From: Micromonospora thermarum
GTDB taxonomy: Bacteria; Actinomycetota; Actinomycetes; Mycobacteriales; Micromonosporaceae
DNA: 64,000 nt
Direction of reading: 5' to 3'
NCBI RefSeq assembly: GCF_012034245.1
Contig: NZ_JAATEO010000002.1
Coordinates: 282,942 to 346,941, forward strand
This document shows positions 35,898 through 43,982 of this stretch, one piece after another. Under the pieces are notes generated by a model that searched no databases, was not told the origin of the DNA, and saw nothing but the letters and a program-made list of their open reading frames with translations. How positions within the stretch are numbered: position 1 is the first letter of the stretch; each line of letters begins with the position of its first letter. The translations under genes were made by a program, and so were the position numbers.

Positions 35898-36700
35898 CCA
35901 TCGCCATCAACGGCGTCCGCAAGTCGTTCCGGCGCCGGGGGCACGCGCCGCAGGAGGTGCTGCGCGGCGTCGACCTGACCATCGACAGCGGCGAGTTCGT
36001 CTCCTTCATCGGGCATTCCGGCTGCGGAAAGTCGACCCTGCTCAACATCGTCGGCGGGCTGGTCAAGGCGGACAGCGGCACGGTGCGGGTCGACGGGCAG
36101 CCGGTCGCCGGGCCGGGGCCCGACCGCGCGATGGTGTTCCAGAACTACTCGCTGCTGCCGTGGCTGAGCCTGCGGCAGAACGTGCGGGTTGCGGTGCAGG
36201 AGTCCCGCCCGGACTGGAAGCGGGCCCGGGTCGACGAGATGGTCGAGCGGTACCTGACCGCGGTATCGCTGTGGGAGCACCGCAACAAGCGGCCGGGGCA
36301 GGTCTCCGGCGGCATGGCCCAGCGGGCGGCGGTGGCCCGGGCGTTCGCGGTTGCGCCCCGAACACTGTTGCTCGACGAGCCGTTCGGCGCCCTGGACGCG
36401 CTGACCCGCTCCCGGTTGCAGCAGCAACTCGTCGACCTGTGGGACAGCGAGTCCGAGACCGAGACCGTGCTGATGGTGACGCACGGTCTGGACGAGGCGA
36501 TCCTGCTCGCCGACCGGATCGTGGTGATGGCCAACCTGCCCTACCCGTCGGTGCGCACCACCATCGACGTACCGATTCCCCGGCCACGCAACCGTACGAC
36601 GATCGTGCACCACCCCGCCTACGACGGCATCCAGAAGCAACTCGTGGATCTCCTCATCGCGGACAACGACGTGGAGCTCGCCGAGGCTGCGGCGGCCTGA
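35894..36700 (+). CDS. nrtD: Nitrate-type ABC transporter ATP-binding protein (NrtD family)
   Basis: The ATG at 35894 lies in an ATGA overlap with GAGGAGG just upstream; 268 residues. Walker A GHSGCGKST, Q-loop FQNYSLLPW, signature VSGGMAQRAAVARAF, Walker B LLLDEPFGALD and H-loop VTHGLDEA are all present. The sequence is closest to NrtD/SsuB/TauB subunits. There is no C-terminal NrtA-like domain as found in NrtC. Together with the two preceding genes it makes a complete importer. Confidence 0.93.
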   Translation: MTIAINGVRKSFRRRGHAPQEVLRGVDLTIDSGEFVSFIGHSGCGKSTLLNIVGGLVKADSGTVRVDGQPVAGPGPDRAMVFQNYSLLPWLSLRQNVRVAVQESRPDWKRARVDEMVERYLTAVSLWEHRNKRPGQVSGGMAQRAAVARAFAVAPRTLLLDEPFGALDALTRSRLQQQLVDLWDSESETETVLMVTHGLDEAILLADRIVVMANLPYPSVRTTIDVPIPRPRNRTTIVHHPAYDGIQKQLVDLLIADNDVELAEAAAA

Positions 36701-36866
36701 GCGCAACCGACGACACCTCCCGCCGGATCTTGGAGGCTTGCGGGAACAACTCCGTGAGAACCCAGGGTCCGGTGAGGTGTGGCCGGGTTGTGTACCGCCG
36801 ACGTGAGCGGCGGCCGCACCGGCGCTGCGGGGACGATCGGGTACGGCGGGTTGGGTTGCTGGTACG

Positions 36867-37046
36867 TCAGCGGGAATCACCCCACGGATGGCCAGCGGCG
36901 TGCAGGTGGGTGACGAGCGTGTCGACCGGGATGCCCAGCACGGAGGCCAGCAACGTCAACGACTCGGGGTGGCCCTTGGCGGTGAGGCCGTCGAAGATGT
37001 CCAGCAGGCCCCGCAGGCGGGCGTTCCAGCAGTTGTCCGCCGTCCG
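36867..37046 (-). pseudogene. Remnant of an unidentified gene (C-terminal 59 codons, no start)
   Basis: The minus-strand frame between TGA at 37047-37049 and TGA at 36867-36869 has no start codon. It nevertheless reads like a real protein end: NCWNARLRGLLDIFDGL, then HPESLTLLASVLGIPVDTLV and THLHAAGHPWGDS. Nearly every codon has G or C in third position, in contrast to the neighbouring frames. It is adjacent to the DUF2075 helicase stop (37064). I do not recognise the family. It is most likely the tail of a gene whose 5' part was deleted when the downstream island arrived. Confidence 0.6.
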
Positions 37047-37063
37047 TCAGCCCCTCCGGCTGC

Positions 37064-38962
37064 TCAGGCCACCCGGTGCTCGTACACCGTCTCGACTGGA
37101 TGACTCACCTTGACCAGCGAGGCGAGGTACTCACACGTCTCCGGATCGGTGGAGTACAGGATCGTACCGCGCATACCGCGGGTCAGCAGCACCTTGTACG
37201 TGTTGCGGATGAGCCGGTCCGCCTCCTCGTCGCTGACCGACTTACGGCTGCGGAACGCCGGGTCCTTCGACTCGCCGCGTCGGGTGACCAGGCGTCCGTC
37301 ACGCGCCACCAGGTCCGGACCGATGATGACGCCCGACCACTCGTACTCGAAGCCCTGCGCCGTGTAGACGCAGCCGACCTGACCGAAGCCGTTCGGGTCG
37401 GTGGCCCAGAACGCGCTGCCGGGGGCATCGCCCACGCTGCGGTCGCTCTTGACGTTCCACGGCCGCGACCAGCCGCCGATTCGCACATCAGGCACGAGCG
37501 AACCGTCCGGGCGCGGGTCGCTCCAGGGCCAGCAGTAGCCGGCCGACATCCGTGCCGTCACACCCGTTCCCTGCTTGCCTTCCAGGAACGTCTCCAGTTC
37601 CTCCGGCGAGTCGGCGAGGCGCACGTCCACCCGCCCATCGCCGACCCAGACCGACGGCTCGCCGCCGTCGAGGCCGAGCAGGTCGAGAACCCACTGCTCG
37701 TACGCTTCGCTGCCGCCACACCGGAACTGGTCGTGCAGGGATACGACCTCGACCTCCAGGCCGAGCTGCTCGGCGTGCCGGGAGATGACGTCCACGCTGC
37801 CGAGCTCACCCGGCTTGACCACCTGATGCTCATCGAGCAGGAACACCGGTACCCGTGCGGCGGCGATCAGCTCGTCAATCTGGCGCCGCGCCCTGTCGCG
37901 TGTGGTCTTCGGCGTGAAGCGGTTGACCGAGGTCTCCCGGATGCGGTGCGCCTCGTCGCAGATGAGCACGTCGAAACCGTTGCGTTCAGCGGACATGAAG
38001 CTGTTGAAATATCCGAACAGGTTCTTCAGCCGGGTGGAGCCGTTGCCGGCGTAACGCCGCAGGGTCTGGGTGAACGAGCGGGAGCCGGTGGCATGCATGA
38101 CCGCTCGGTTCTGTCGTGCCAGCTCGCCGAGCACCGATAAGGCGATCACGCTCTTGCCGCTGCCTGGTCCGCCCGCCACCACGACCACCGACTTGCGGTC
38201 CGCCGACCGGGCGCGCTCCACAGCGTGCAACACCAGTTCGTACGCCAGACGCTGCTCGCCCAGCAAGGTGAAGTGCGACCGCTCCTTCAGCTCCTGCGCG
38301 GCGTACGCCAGCAGGTGCTTGCTCGGTCGGACGGCGCTGGTGAGGAAACGGTCTGCGGCGGCTGCGCCCGGCACCGGTGCCAGATGGGTGCGGAGGTAGT
38401 CGAGGAACTGTCCGCGCCGCTGCTTCGTGAAGATTCGACTCTGCTCGGTGGGGCGGCGGGCGAACAGGTCGTTGACGTCCCGGTCGACGGCGTTGTGCAG
38501 GTAGGCGGCGCCCCGCACCGGATTACGCCGGTTGGCGAGGATGCCGAGGAAGTCGGTGAGGTACTCGCAGTAGTCACCGACCTGGACGCCCGGGTGCAGT
38601 CGCGGGCCGCCCCTGGCGTGTTCCACCAGCACGAGTCGGTCCGACCCCTCGTACGCCTCGGCGTAGGACCACTGCTTGAGTTCGACGACGACGTAGGAGT
38701 CCTCATTCGTTCTCGGGTCAACACCGGCGAGCACCACGTCCACACGTTTGCTGGTCAGCGGGAGCTGGTACTCGATCAGCACCTCGACCTGTCCGAGGCC
38801 CGCGTCCGCGAGATCCTCCCCGAGCACGGCAAGGCTTCGGGACCACGACCGGCGTTCGGCCGGACTCACCTTGTGGCCCACCTGCTCCGCGATCCGATCG
38901 GCGAGGACACCGGCGGTGGCCAGGCGCAGCAGACCAGCGGCGGAGGTACGGAACGTTGACAA
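37064..38962 (-). CDS. DUF2075 helicase with N-terminal PD-(D/E)XK nuclease-like domain
   Basis: A TTG start at 38962 is preceded by GGGGG; 632 residues. The N-terminal about 200 residues contain EYQLPLTSKRVDVVL followed by SYVVVELKQW, fitting a PD-(D/E)XK nuclease core (Glu64, Asp75, Glu94-x-Lys96). The second part is a DUF2075 superfamily-1-like ATPase: Walker A AGGPGSGKSV (about 265), DEAH box ICDEAHRIRE (about 337), VFLLDEHQVV, LHDQFRCGG, a QGFEY motif and LTRGMRGTILYS near the C-terminus. Such proteins are poorly characterised and often lie in defence-gene neighbourhoods. A MazG-like pyrophosphohydrolase gene lies just upstream on the same strand, so the two may work together. Confidence 0.88.
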   Translation of the reverse strand: MSTFRTSAAGLLRLATAGVLADRIAEQVGHKVSPAERRSWSRSLAVLGEDLADAGLGQVEVLIEYQLPLTSKRVDVVLAGVDPRTNEDSYVVVELKQWSYAEAYEGSDRLVLVEHARGGPRLHPGVQVGDYCEYLTDFLGILANRRNPVRGAAYLHNAVDRDVNDLFARRPTEQSRIFTKQRRGQFLDYLRTHLAPVPGAAAADRFLTSAVRPSKHLLAYAAQELKERSHFTLLGEQRLAYELVLHAVERARSADRKSVVVVAGGPGSGKSVIALSVLGELARQNRAVMHATGSRSFTQTLRRYAGNGSTRLKNLFGYFNSFMSAERNGFDVLICDEAHRIRETSVNRFTPKTTRDRARRQIDELIAAARVPVFLLDEHQVVKPGELGSVDVISRHAEQLGLEVEVVSLHDQFRCGGSEAYEQWVLDLLGLDGGEPSVWVGDGRVDVRLADSPEELETFLEGKQGTGVTARMSAGYCWPWSDPRPDGSLVPDVRIGGWSRPWNVKSDRSVGDAPGSAFWATDPNGFGQVGCVYTAQGFEYEWSGVIIGPDLVARDGRLVTRRGESKDPAFRSRKSVSDEEADRLIRNTYKVLLTRGMRGTILYSTDPETCEYLASLVKVSHPVETVYEHRVA

Positions 38963-39070
38963 CAGATGCCCCCGGGCAGCACGACGTGATCGTGCGCATG
39001 GGGGGCGTGTCCGGCCGCGGCCGAAAGCCCGTCGTAACGCGCTCTAATTCCCAGGACTGTAGCGAAGAGA

Positions 39071-39439
39071 TCAACTCCCCGCCACGCCCCGATTGTCGGT
39101 TGCCCTACGCTTTTCGGCCGATCCCCTTGCCTCGGCGACGGGATAGCGGCCGGCTGCCTCCGCAAGCTTCATGAGAGCGACCTCCACCAGGTCGACACCG
39201 AGAACGTCGGCGAGCCGAGTCAGGTAGATCATCACGTCGCCGATCTCCGCCTTGACGCGGGCGCCCGCTTCAGGGTCGGACATCACCTCGGCGGACTGCT
39301 CGGGCGTCAGCCACTGGAACTCGGCCAGCAACTCACCGACTTCCCCGGCGAGGGCCATGGTGAGGTTCTTCGGCGTGTGGAACTGCTGCCAGTCACGTTC
39401 CTCAGCGAAAGCACGTATCTCAGCCGTGAGGCGTTCCAC
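39071..39439 (-). CDS. MazG-like nucleotide pyrophosphohydrolase (RS21-C6 type)
   Basis: The GTG at 39439 follows AAAGGAA; 122 residues. All-alpha NTP-PPase motifs are present: PKNLTMALAGEVGELLAEFQWL (E-x-x-E) and VKAEIGDVMIYLTRLADVLG (E-x-x-D), the Mg-binding acidic residues of the RS21-C6/iMazG family. These enzymes hydrolyse (d)NTPs to monophosphates. It ends 108 nt before the DUF2075 helicase on the same strand, suggesting an operon. In this pairing the enzyme could alter nucleotide pools during phage infection; that is inference. Confidence 0.9.
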   Translation of the reverse strand: MERLTAEIRAFAEERDWQQFHTPKNLTMALAGEVGELLAEFQWLTPEQSAEVMSDPEAGARVKAEIGDVMIYLTRLADVLGVDLVEVALMKLAEAAGRYPVAEARGSAEKRRATDNRGVAGS

Positions 39440-39487
39440 GTGAGGTGTTCCTTTCCGGGCCAGGCCACAACCATGGCGGAACCGTGG

Positions 39488-39776
39488 TTAGGTCGTAGGT
39501 TCGCCAATTGTCGGAGCCAAGGTCACGAGCGGATCAAGTTGTCTGAGCTTGACCACGGCGAAGGCCGTCGCCGACGCCGCCAGCAGCGCCGCGACACCGG
39601 TGGCGGCGGCGACGGACCAGACGAAGACGCCGGCCGCGATTCCGGCCGCCGTCGCCATCCCGCGCATACGGCCCGAACCGGCAGCCTGTCGCACGTCAAT
39701 GGCGAAGTCGGGGCCGGGGGACAGCCGCCCCCAGCGCCATCACGCCGGCGAACGCGGCGATCGGCGTGCCAGTCAC
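39488..39776 (-). pseudogene. Frameshifted, truncated LysE-family transporter gene
   Basis: From GTG 39776 the frame reads TPIAAFAGVMALGAAVP and then stops. After one extra C in a C5 run at about 39718-39722, another frame continues with PGPDFAIDVRQAAGSGRMRGMATAAGIAAG and FVWSVAAATGVAALLAASATAFAVVKL, which is the N-terminal third of a LysE-type amino-acid exporter. The frame then ends with unrelated sequence at 39488, whereas the family is about 200 residues. Both a frameshift and a 3' truncation are therefore present. Confidence 0.7.
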
Positions 39777-39988
39777 GGCTGGGCGTGGCCGGCGCGCAGG
39801 CCGCTCCTGACGGCGGTCGTGAAGGCGGACCAGACCCCCGGCGCAAAGGTCAATGCCGGACCGTTCGCGTCCTTGGAGTCTCGTACCGCGACGATGCCGG
39901 GGAGGTTGTCGGCGACCTCGACGCAGTCGCCGCCGTTACCGCCGCTGCGGGTGCTCTTGCGCCAGACGGCGCCGGTCAGGTCAGTCAT
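39773..39988 (-). CDS. DUF397 protein
   Basis: The ATG at 39988 gives 71 residues. It matches the DUF397 pattern WRKSTRSGGNGGDCVEVADNLPGIVAVRDSKDANGPALTFAPGVWSAF style. DUF397 proteins are short actinobacterial partners of XRE/DUF5753 regulators in differentiation and possible toxin-antitoxin-like pairs. It overlaps the end of the preceding regulator gene by 8 nt, the usual arrangement. Confidence 0.93.
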   Translation of the reverse strand: MTDLTGAVWRKSTRSGGNGGDCVEVADNLPGIVAVRDSKDANGPALTFAPGVWSAFTTAVRSGLRAGHAQP

Positions 39989-40904
39989 GCCGCATCTCCC
40001 CGATGATTTGCTTGATCATGTCCTTCGATTCTGCCTCACCGAGCGCCCGTGCATCCAAGCCCTTCCACACCGCTCCGTACGCCTGTAGCTCGTCTGGCTT
40101 GTCGAGGTAGAGCGCGCCGGTGAGGGACTCGCTGTAGACCACGGAGGGCTCGGGAGCTGCTCGGCCGCCTTTGGTAGGAGGGAAGTCGAGGATGACGAAG
40201 GAGCCGGCGACAGCGCCAGGGTGAGGGCCTGTCGTGAGCGGCAGCACCCTGAGGGACACATTCGGTAGGTCTGACAGCCGGATGAGGTGGTCGAGCTGGG
40301 CCATCATGACTCGGACGTCGCCGACGGCGCGGCGGAGAACCGCCTCGGAGAGCACCTGTGTCACCTTCGGAGCGGCCGGGAGTCGCCGCGTCAGCAGTGA
40401 CTGCCGCTGCAGCCGCACCTTGACCGCTCGCTCGCGGTCCTCTTCGCTGGCCTGAGGCCGGTCGAGGCGGTAGATCGCTTGCGCGTACTGACGGGTCTGG
40501 AACAGTCCGGGGATCAGCGATTCGTCGTAGCGGCGGAGGTACGCGGCGGCGGACTCCAGGCCGACGTACAGCTCGAACCAGCTCGGCACCGCGTCCCCGT
40601 ACGCGTGCCACCAGCCCTTCGACTTCGTCTCCGCGGCCAGGCCGCGCATCGCCTCGGTCATCTCCGGCGACACGCCGTACAGCTCGCACATGGCCTTGAC
40701 GTCAAGCACCCGGACCGGACCCATGCCGCACTCGATGCGCCAGATCTTCTGGCGGCTGTACTCCAGCGCCTCGGCGGCGGCGTCGAGCGTCACCCCCGCC
40801 TCGTTGCGGAACCGTCGCAGCAGGGTGGGTCCGCCCGTGCGGGGAGGGCGGGTGGACCCACCCCATCCACGACCAGGAAGGCAGGTAGAGATGAGCGTCC
40901 GCAA
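39981..40904 (-). CDS. XRE-family regulator with DUF5753 domain
   Basis: The N-terminal HTH (PTLLRRFRNEAGVTLDAAAEALEYSRQKIWRIECGMGPVRVLD) and the DUF5753 domain (WFELYVGLESAAAYLRRYDESLIPGLFQTRQYAQAIYR ... YSESLTGALYLDKPDEL) are unmistakable. The start is problematic: no ATG or GTG is in frame at the expected place. The nearest in-frame start is TTG at 40904, which lies inside the divergent DivIVA gene (start 40891). I use that TTG. It could instead begin at a non-canonical codon near 40866. It is coupled to the DUF397 gene by an 8-nt overlap. Confidence 0.85.
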   Translation of the reverse strand: MRTLISTCLPGRGWGGSTRPPRTGGPTLLRRFRNEAGVTLDAAAEALEYSRQKIWRIECGMGPVRVLDVKAMCELYGVSPEMTEAMRGLAAETKSKGWWHAYGDAVPSWFELYVGLESAAAYLRRYDESLIPGLFQTRQYAQAIYRLDRPQASEEDRERAVKVRLQRQSLLTRRLPAAPKVTQVLSEAVLRRAVGDVRVMMAQLDHLIRLSDLPNVSLRVLPLTTGPHPGAVAGSFVILDFPPTKGGRAAPEPSVVYSESLTGALYLDKPDELQAYGAVWKGLDARALGEAESKDMIKQIIGEMRHD

Positions 40905-41178
40905 CCAGAGGCCGTTCCCGGAGGGCGGTGGGACGACGTACCGGTCCCGCGCGTACCCCAGTCTGCTGCCGTGGCAGGTGCGTGAGCGCCGCTTCCCGCC
41001 CGCCCGGCTCGGACGCCGCGGCCTCAACCCCGACGAGGTGTACGCCTTCCTCGACCGGGTCGCCATCGACATGGCTGCCGTCTACGACGCGCTGGCGCAG
41101 AGCCGGCGGGAGACTCTGCGGATCAAGGTCGCGCTGCGCCGGTGGCAGTCCGAGCAGGCCGAGGGCGGCCGCCGGTGA
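40891..41178 (+). CDS. Small DivIVA-domain protein
   Basis: The ATG at 40891 follows AGGTAGAG; 95 residues. The DivIVA N-terminal motif FPPARLGRRGLNPDEVYAFLDRVAIDMAAVYDAL is present, with a short coiled coil after it, but the long C-terminal coiled coil of true DivIVA/Wag31 is missing. It is therefore likely an accessory membrane-curvature or scaffold protein. Its stop overlaps the next gene (GTGA). Confidence 0.87.
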   Translation: MSVRNQRPFPEGGGTTYRSRAYPSLLPWQVRERRFPPARLGRRGLNPDEVYAFLDRVAIDMAAVYDALAQSRRETLRIKVALRRWQSEQAEGGRR

Positions 41179-41420
41179 GCGGGCGGTACGGCATCCACCT
41201 GCCCGTCATCGCCGCCGACCTGCCGGCCGCGCAGCGCCTCGCCCGGGTCGTCGGCCGCTGGATCACCGTGCTGCCGATGATGGACCCGGGGGAGATGACA
41301 GTGTCCGAGGAGGAGTTCCTCCGGCACCGGGTCTTCTGCGACCTGCGGATGCCCGGTGGCCGGCGTTGCGTGCTCCGCGACGGCCACGACGGCGAGTGCT
41401 CCCGTCGCCTGCGCCGCTGA
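41175..41420 (+). CDS. Small hypothetical protein coupled to the DivIVA-like gene
   Basis: The GTG at 41175 overlaps the DivIVA-like stop; 81 residues. The sequence ends FLRHRVFCDLRMPGGRRCVLRDGHDGECSRRLRR, with three Cys and a His in a spacing (C-x9-C, H-x4-C) that might bind zinc. I do not know a named family. The overlap argues for co-expression with the DivIVA-like protein. Confidence 0.7.
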   Translation: MSGRYGIHLPVIAADLPAAQRLARVVGRWITVLPMMDPGEMTVSEEEFLRHRVFCDLRMPGGRRCVLRDGHDGECSRRLRR

Positions 41421-41421
41421 T

Positions 41422-41450
41422 GCGGCCGCCCGACCGGAGCGGGCGGCCGC
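41422..41450. terminator. Hairpin between convergent genes
   Basis: A perfect 11-bp GC-only stem (41422-41432 with 41440-41450, 7-nt loop) begins 2 nt after the upstream stop. Confidence 0.75.
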
Positions 41451-41470
41451 CAACAGCTGCCCGAAGCGGG

Positions 41471-42292
41471 TCAGTCGCAGCCGATGCCGTCTCCGTCACG
41501 GTCAAGGTCGTAAATGTCGCTACCAACCACCCGCACCGGCCCGACCACGTAGGCGGGGCCGTTGCCGCTGCCGCCGGCGCAGTCGACGTCGCTGGCGATG
41601 GGTACGCAGGCACCGCTGTAGTTCGGGTCGCACTGCCGCGTCTCCTTGGTGCCGACCCGGACGACCTGGGTGACCGGCGCCTTCGTGATCTCCGACTTGA
41701 TCAGCTTCTTCGCAGTCTGGACGCCGTCGGTGAGGGTGATTTGGTAGGTGAGCGTCTTGACTCCTGGGACACCGCGGGTGGTGACCTTTTTCGTGCCTTT
41801 GGCCAGGGATGAGTCGTAGATGGTCTTCGTTTGGAAAGCGATCTTCTGCGTCTCGGTCTCGGTCCGCGTCTGCACGTTCGGCGTCGGGGCCGCAGTCGGC
41901 GTCGCCAGCTGAGTGGGTGTGGCCTGTGGGGTCGGTGCAAGCTCGGCTGGCTCCTCGGAAGAGTTGTCTTCAGCCTTCGCGGTCGGAACTGACTCGGCGG
42001 CGGGGTTCTTCTGGCCCTGCGAATCGGATGGTGGCGAGACGATCGCCGAGATGGCCGCGCCTCCGCAGCACAGGAGTACGAGCGTGACGGCACTGATCAG
42101 CACGATCTTCAAAGTGCTCGTACGCTTTTGTGGCTGCGGTGCCCAGCCACCCGCCGCTACCGGCGTCTGAGCGGTCGGATACGGCGGGGTTCGCCCGTCG
42201 CCGCCGGGCGGTGGTGCATAGGGCGGCGGTGGGGGCGGGGGCGGAGGCGGGTTCTGCTCGTCCCACGGGTCCTGCGGAGGCGGATAAGTCAC
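41471..42292 (-). CDS. Membrane-anchored G5-domain protein with Asp-rich excalibur-like C-terminus
   Basis: The GTG at 42292 (VTYPPPQDPW) gives 273 residues. A cytoplasmic Pro-rich arm (a run of ten Pro) precedes one transmembrane helix (LKIVLISAVTLVLLCCGGAAISAIV). A Thr/Pro/Ala-rich stalk follows, then a G5 domain (TKTIYDSSLAKGTKKVTTRGVPGVKTLTYQITLTDG) and a Cys-containing module ending DLDRDGDGIGCD, which resembles calcium-binding excalibur ends. G5 domains bind N-acetylglucosamine or wall polymers, so a cell-wall-associated role is likely. Confidence 0.87.
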   Translation of the reverse strand: MTYPPPQDPWDEQNPPPPPPPPPPYAPPPGGDGRTPPYPTAQTPVAAGGWAPQPQKRTSTLKIVLISAVTLVLLCCGGAAISAIVSPPSDSQGQKNPAAESVPTAKAEDNSSEEPAELAPTPQATPTQLATPTAAPTPNVQTRTETETQKIAFQTKTIYDSSLAKGTKKVTTRGVPGVKTLTYQITLTDGVQTAKKLIKSEITKAPVTQVVRVGTKETRQCDPNYSGACVPIASDVDCAGGSGNGPAYVVGPVRVVGSDIYDLDRDGDGIGCD

Positions 42293-42444
42293 CCCATGAG
42301 TGTGCTGAACAGGGCCGATGGACAGCACCGCCGGTCAGCTACCTTCCGCATCAATCTTTCGACGACGGCAACTATCCGTTCGTTCGGCCGATGTACCGCG
42401 CCAGGCTGAGAAGCGGCAGAGGTTCCGAAGCTTACGGTCGGAAG

Positions 42445-43575
42445 ATGGGGTTCTCCATCAAACTGGCGCCTGGCGTACGCATCCGCGCGTCGTCGCGCGG
42501 TATCCGCACCAGCATCGGTCCGCGGGCAGCCCGAGTCCACTTCGGCGGTGGCCGCACCGGAATCTCCAGCGGGGTCGGACCGGTGGGTTTCTACACCTCC
42601 CTCGGGGGCGGTCGGCGCGGCAGCTCCAGTGGCCGCCTTCCGTCGGCAGCGGCGTACCAGCGGCAGGTTGCCGCGCAGCAGCGCCAGGCGGCGCAGGCAC
42701 AGCGTGCCGAGGAGGCGCGACACCTGGCGCAGACTTTCCTGCGCATCCTTGAGCTGCACCGGGTGGACTTCCCCGCCGCCACCCGACCGATCGCGCCCCA
42801 GCCAGCGGCCCCCGATCGCGCCAGCATCTACCGGCACTACGAGCAGCACGCCCTCGCCGGCATCGGCATCTTCGAGCGCGCCAGACGGGCACAGGCGAAA
42901 CAGCAGGCCGCCCAGTGGGCGGAGGACGAGATACGGCGGCAGTGGACCACCCGGTGCGAGCAGCAGGCAGCCTGGCAGCAGTACCTCGACCAGCGCTGGC
43001 AGCAACTGTGCGCCAACGATCCCGAGGTGGTCCTGGAGACCCTGGAGGAGGCGTTCGAAGACAACGAGGCCGCGAGTGCGGCAGTCGGCGTTGCCGGCGG
43101 CGAGGTTTCCCTCGCGGTACTCGTGCCCGCCATCGACGATGTCGTACCCGAACGCATGCCCACCACGACCCAGGCCGGCAACCTGTCGTTGCGCAAACTT
43201 CCCCAGCGTGGCCGTGCTGACTACTACAAGCAGTTCGTGTGCGGTCAGGTCCTCGTCACGATCCGGGAAGCCTTCGCCGTGGCACCCGGTCTCCGCTCCG
43301 CCCGAGTGGCGGTAATGCGACACGACGGCGTGGACAGCTACGGCCGACCTCGCGTGTCCTGTCTGCTCGCCGCCAAGCTCGACCGCGACGCTCTGGCCGG
43401 TGTGCGGTGGGATTCGGCCGACGCAGCAGCCATCGTTAACGACGCCAGCAATGAGCTGCTGCTCAACCCGCGGGCTCGTACCGGCGAACTTCAACCGCTC
43501 AACCTTGCGGCCGAACCCGCACTCGCCGAACTTGTCGGCGCTGTTGATTTCGCCGAACTCACCGGGAACCGGTAG
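42445..43575 (+). CDS. DUF4236 protein with long uncharacterised C-terminal region
   Basis: The ATG at 42445 (GGAAG upstream) gives 376 residues. Residues 1-55 are a typical DUF4236 domain: MGFSIKLAPGVRIRASSRGIRTSIGPRAARVH, with GRTGISSGVGPVGFYTSLG after it. A Gln/Arg/Ala-rich, probably coiled-coil stretch follows. The C-terminal half (ERMPTTTQAGNLSLRKLPQRGRADYYKQFVCGQVLVTIREAF ... GVDSYGRPRVSCLLAAKLDR) looks globular and conserved but has no name I know. DUF4236 occurs at N-termini of diverse proteins and its role is unknown. Confidence 0.85.
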   Translation: MGFSIKLAPGVRIRASSRGIRTSIGPRAARVHFGGGRTGISSGVGPVGFYTSLGGGRRGSSSGRLPSAAAYQRQVAAQQRQAAQAQRAEEARHLAQTFLRILELHRVDFPAATRPIAPQPAAPDRASIYRHYEQHALAGIGIFERARRAQAKQQAAQWAEDEIRRQWTTRCEQQAAWQQYLDQRWQQLCANDPEVVLETLEEAFEDNEAASAAVGVAGGEVSLAVLVPAIDDVVPERMPTTTQAGNLSLRKLPQRGRADYYKQFVCGQVLVTIREAFAVAPGLRSARVAVMRHDGVDSYGRPRVSCLLAAKLDRDALAGVRWDSADAAAIVNDASNELLLNPRARTGELQPLNLAAEPALAELVGAVDFAELTGNR

Positions 43576-43653
43576 GAAACCAAGCCGACTCGGATTGATC
43601 GGGGTTACGGACTTCCTCCATCTCCACACCGCGCCCCGAGCGGACCGCGTCGA

Positions 43654-43971
43654 TTAGGCAGCAGTCGGCGGTGAGTCGGCGAGTTCCGCGATCACCTCGG
43701 CGTGACAGCGCTCGGGCACGCACCAACAGCCCAGGCGGCGTCCGCGCAGGTCGGGGAGGAGGGCGAGGAGGTCGGGGCGACTGAGCAGGTACGTCCGGTA
43801 CTTCTCGACGACTTCGTCCCGAGTGCCGTCGGGGCCGGGGCGGTACGGGCTGGCCAGCGGGGAGGCCGGCAATCGCCAGCCACCACGATTCATGGCACGA
43901 CCGACGTAGACCACATCGGCGTACGCCGGGTCGTCGCGGTGGCCCTTCAGGTTTACGACGGTGGTTGCCAT
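43654..43971 (-). CDS. DUF4326 protein
   Basis: The ATG at 43971 gives 105 residues. The DUF4326 signature is clear: VVNLKGHRDD, VYVGRAMNRGGWRLPASPLASPYRPG and LRGRRLGCWCVPERCHAEVIAELA. This small family with a conserved CWC ... CH motif is frequent in phages and mobile regions and has no assigned function; the Cys/His set may bind zinc or iron. It lies 11 nt behind the thioesterase gene on the same strand. Confidence 0.92.
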   Translation of the reverse strand: MATTVVNLKGHRDDPAYADVVYVGRAMNRGGWRLPASPLASPYRPGPDGTRDEVVEKYRTYLLSRPDLLALLPDLRGRRLGCWCVPERCHAEVIAELADSPPTAA

Positions 43972-43982
43972 GGCTCGGCTCC

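Noticed and set aside
36795..36813. Short hairpin (6-bp stem) after the nitrate ATPase gene
   Set aside because: It is too weak and 95 nt from the stop. It does not compare with the other terminators here.
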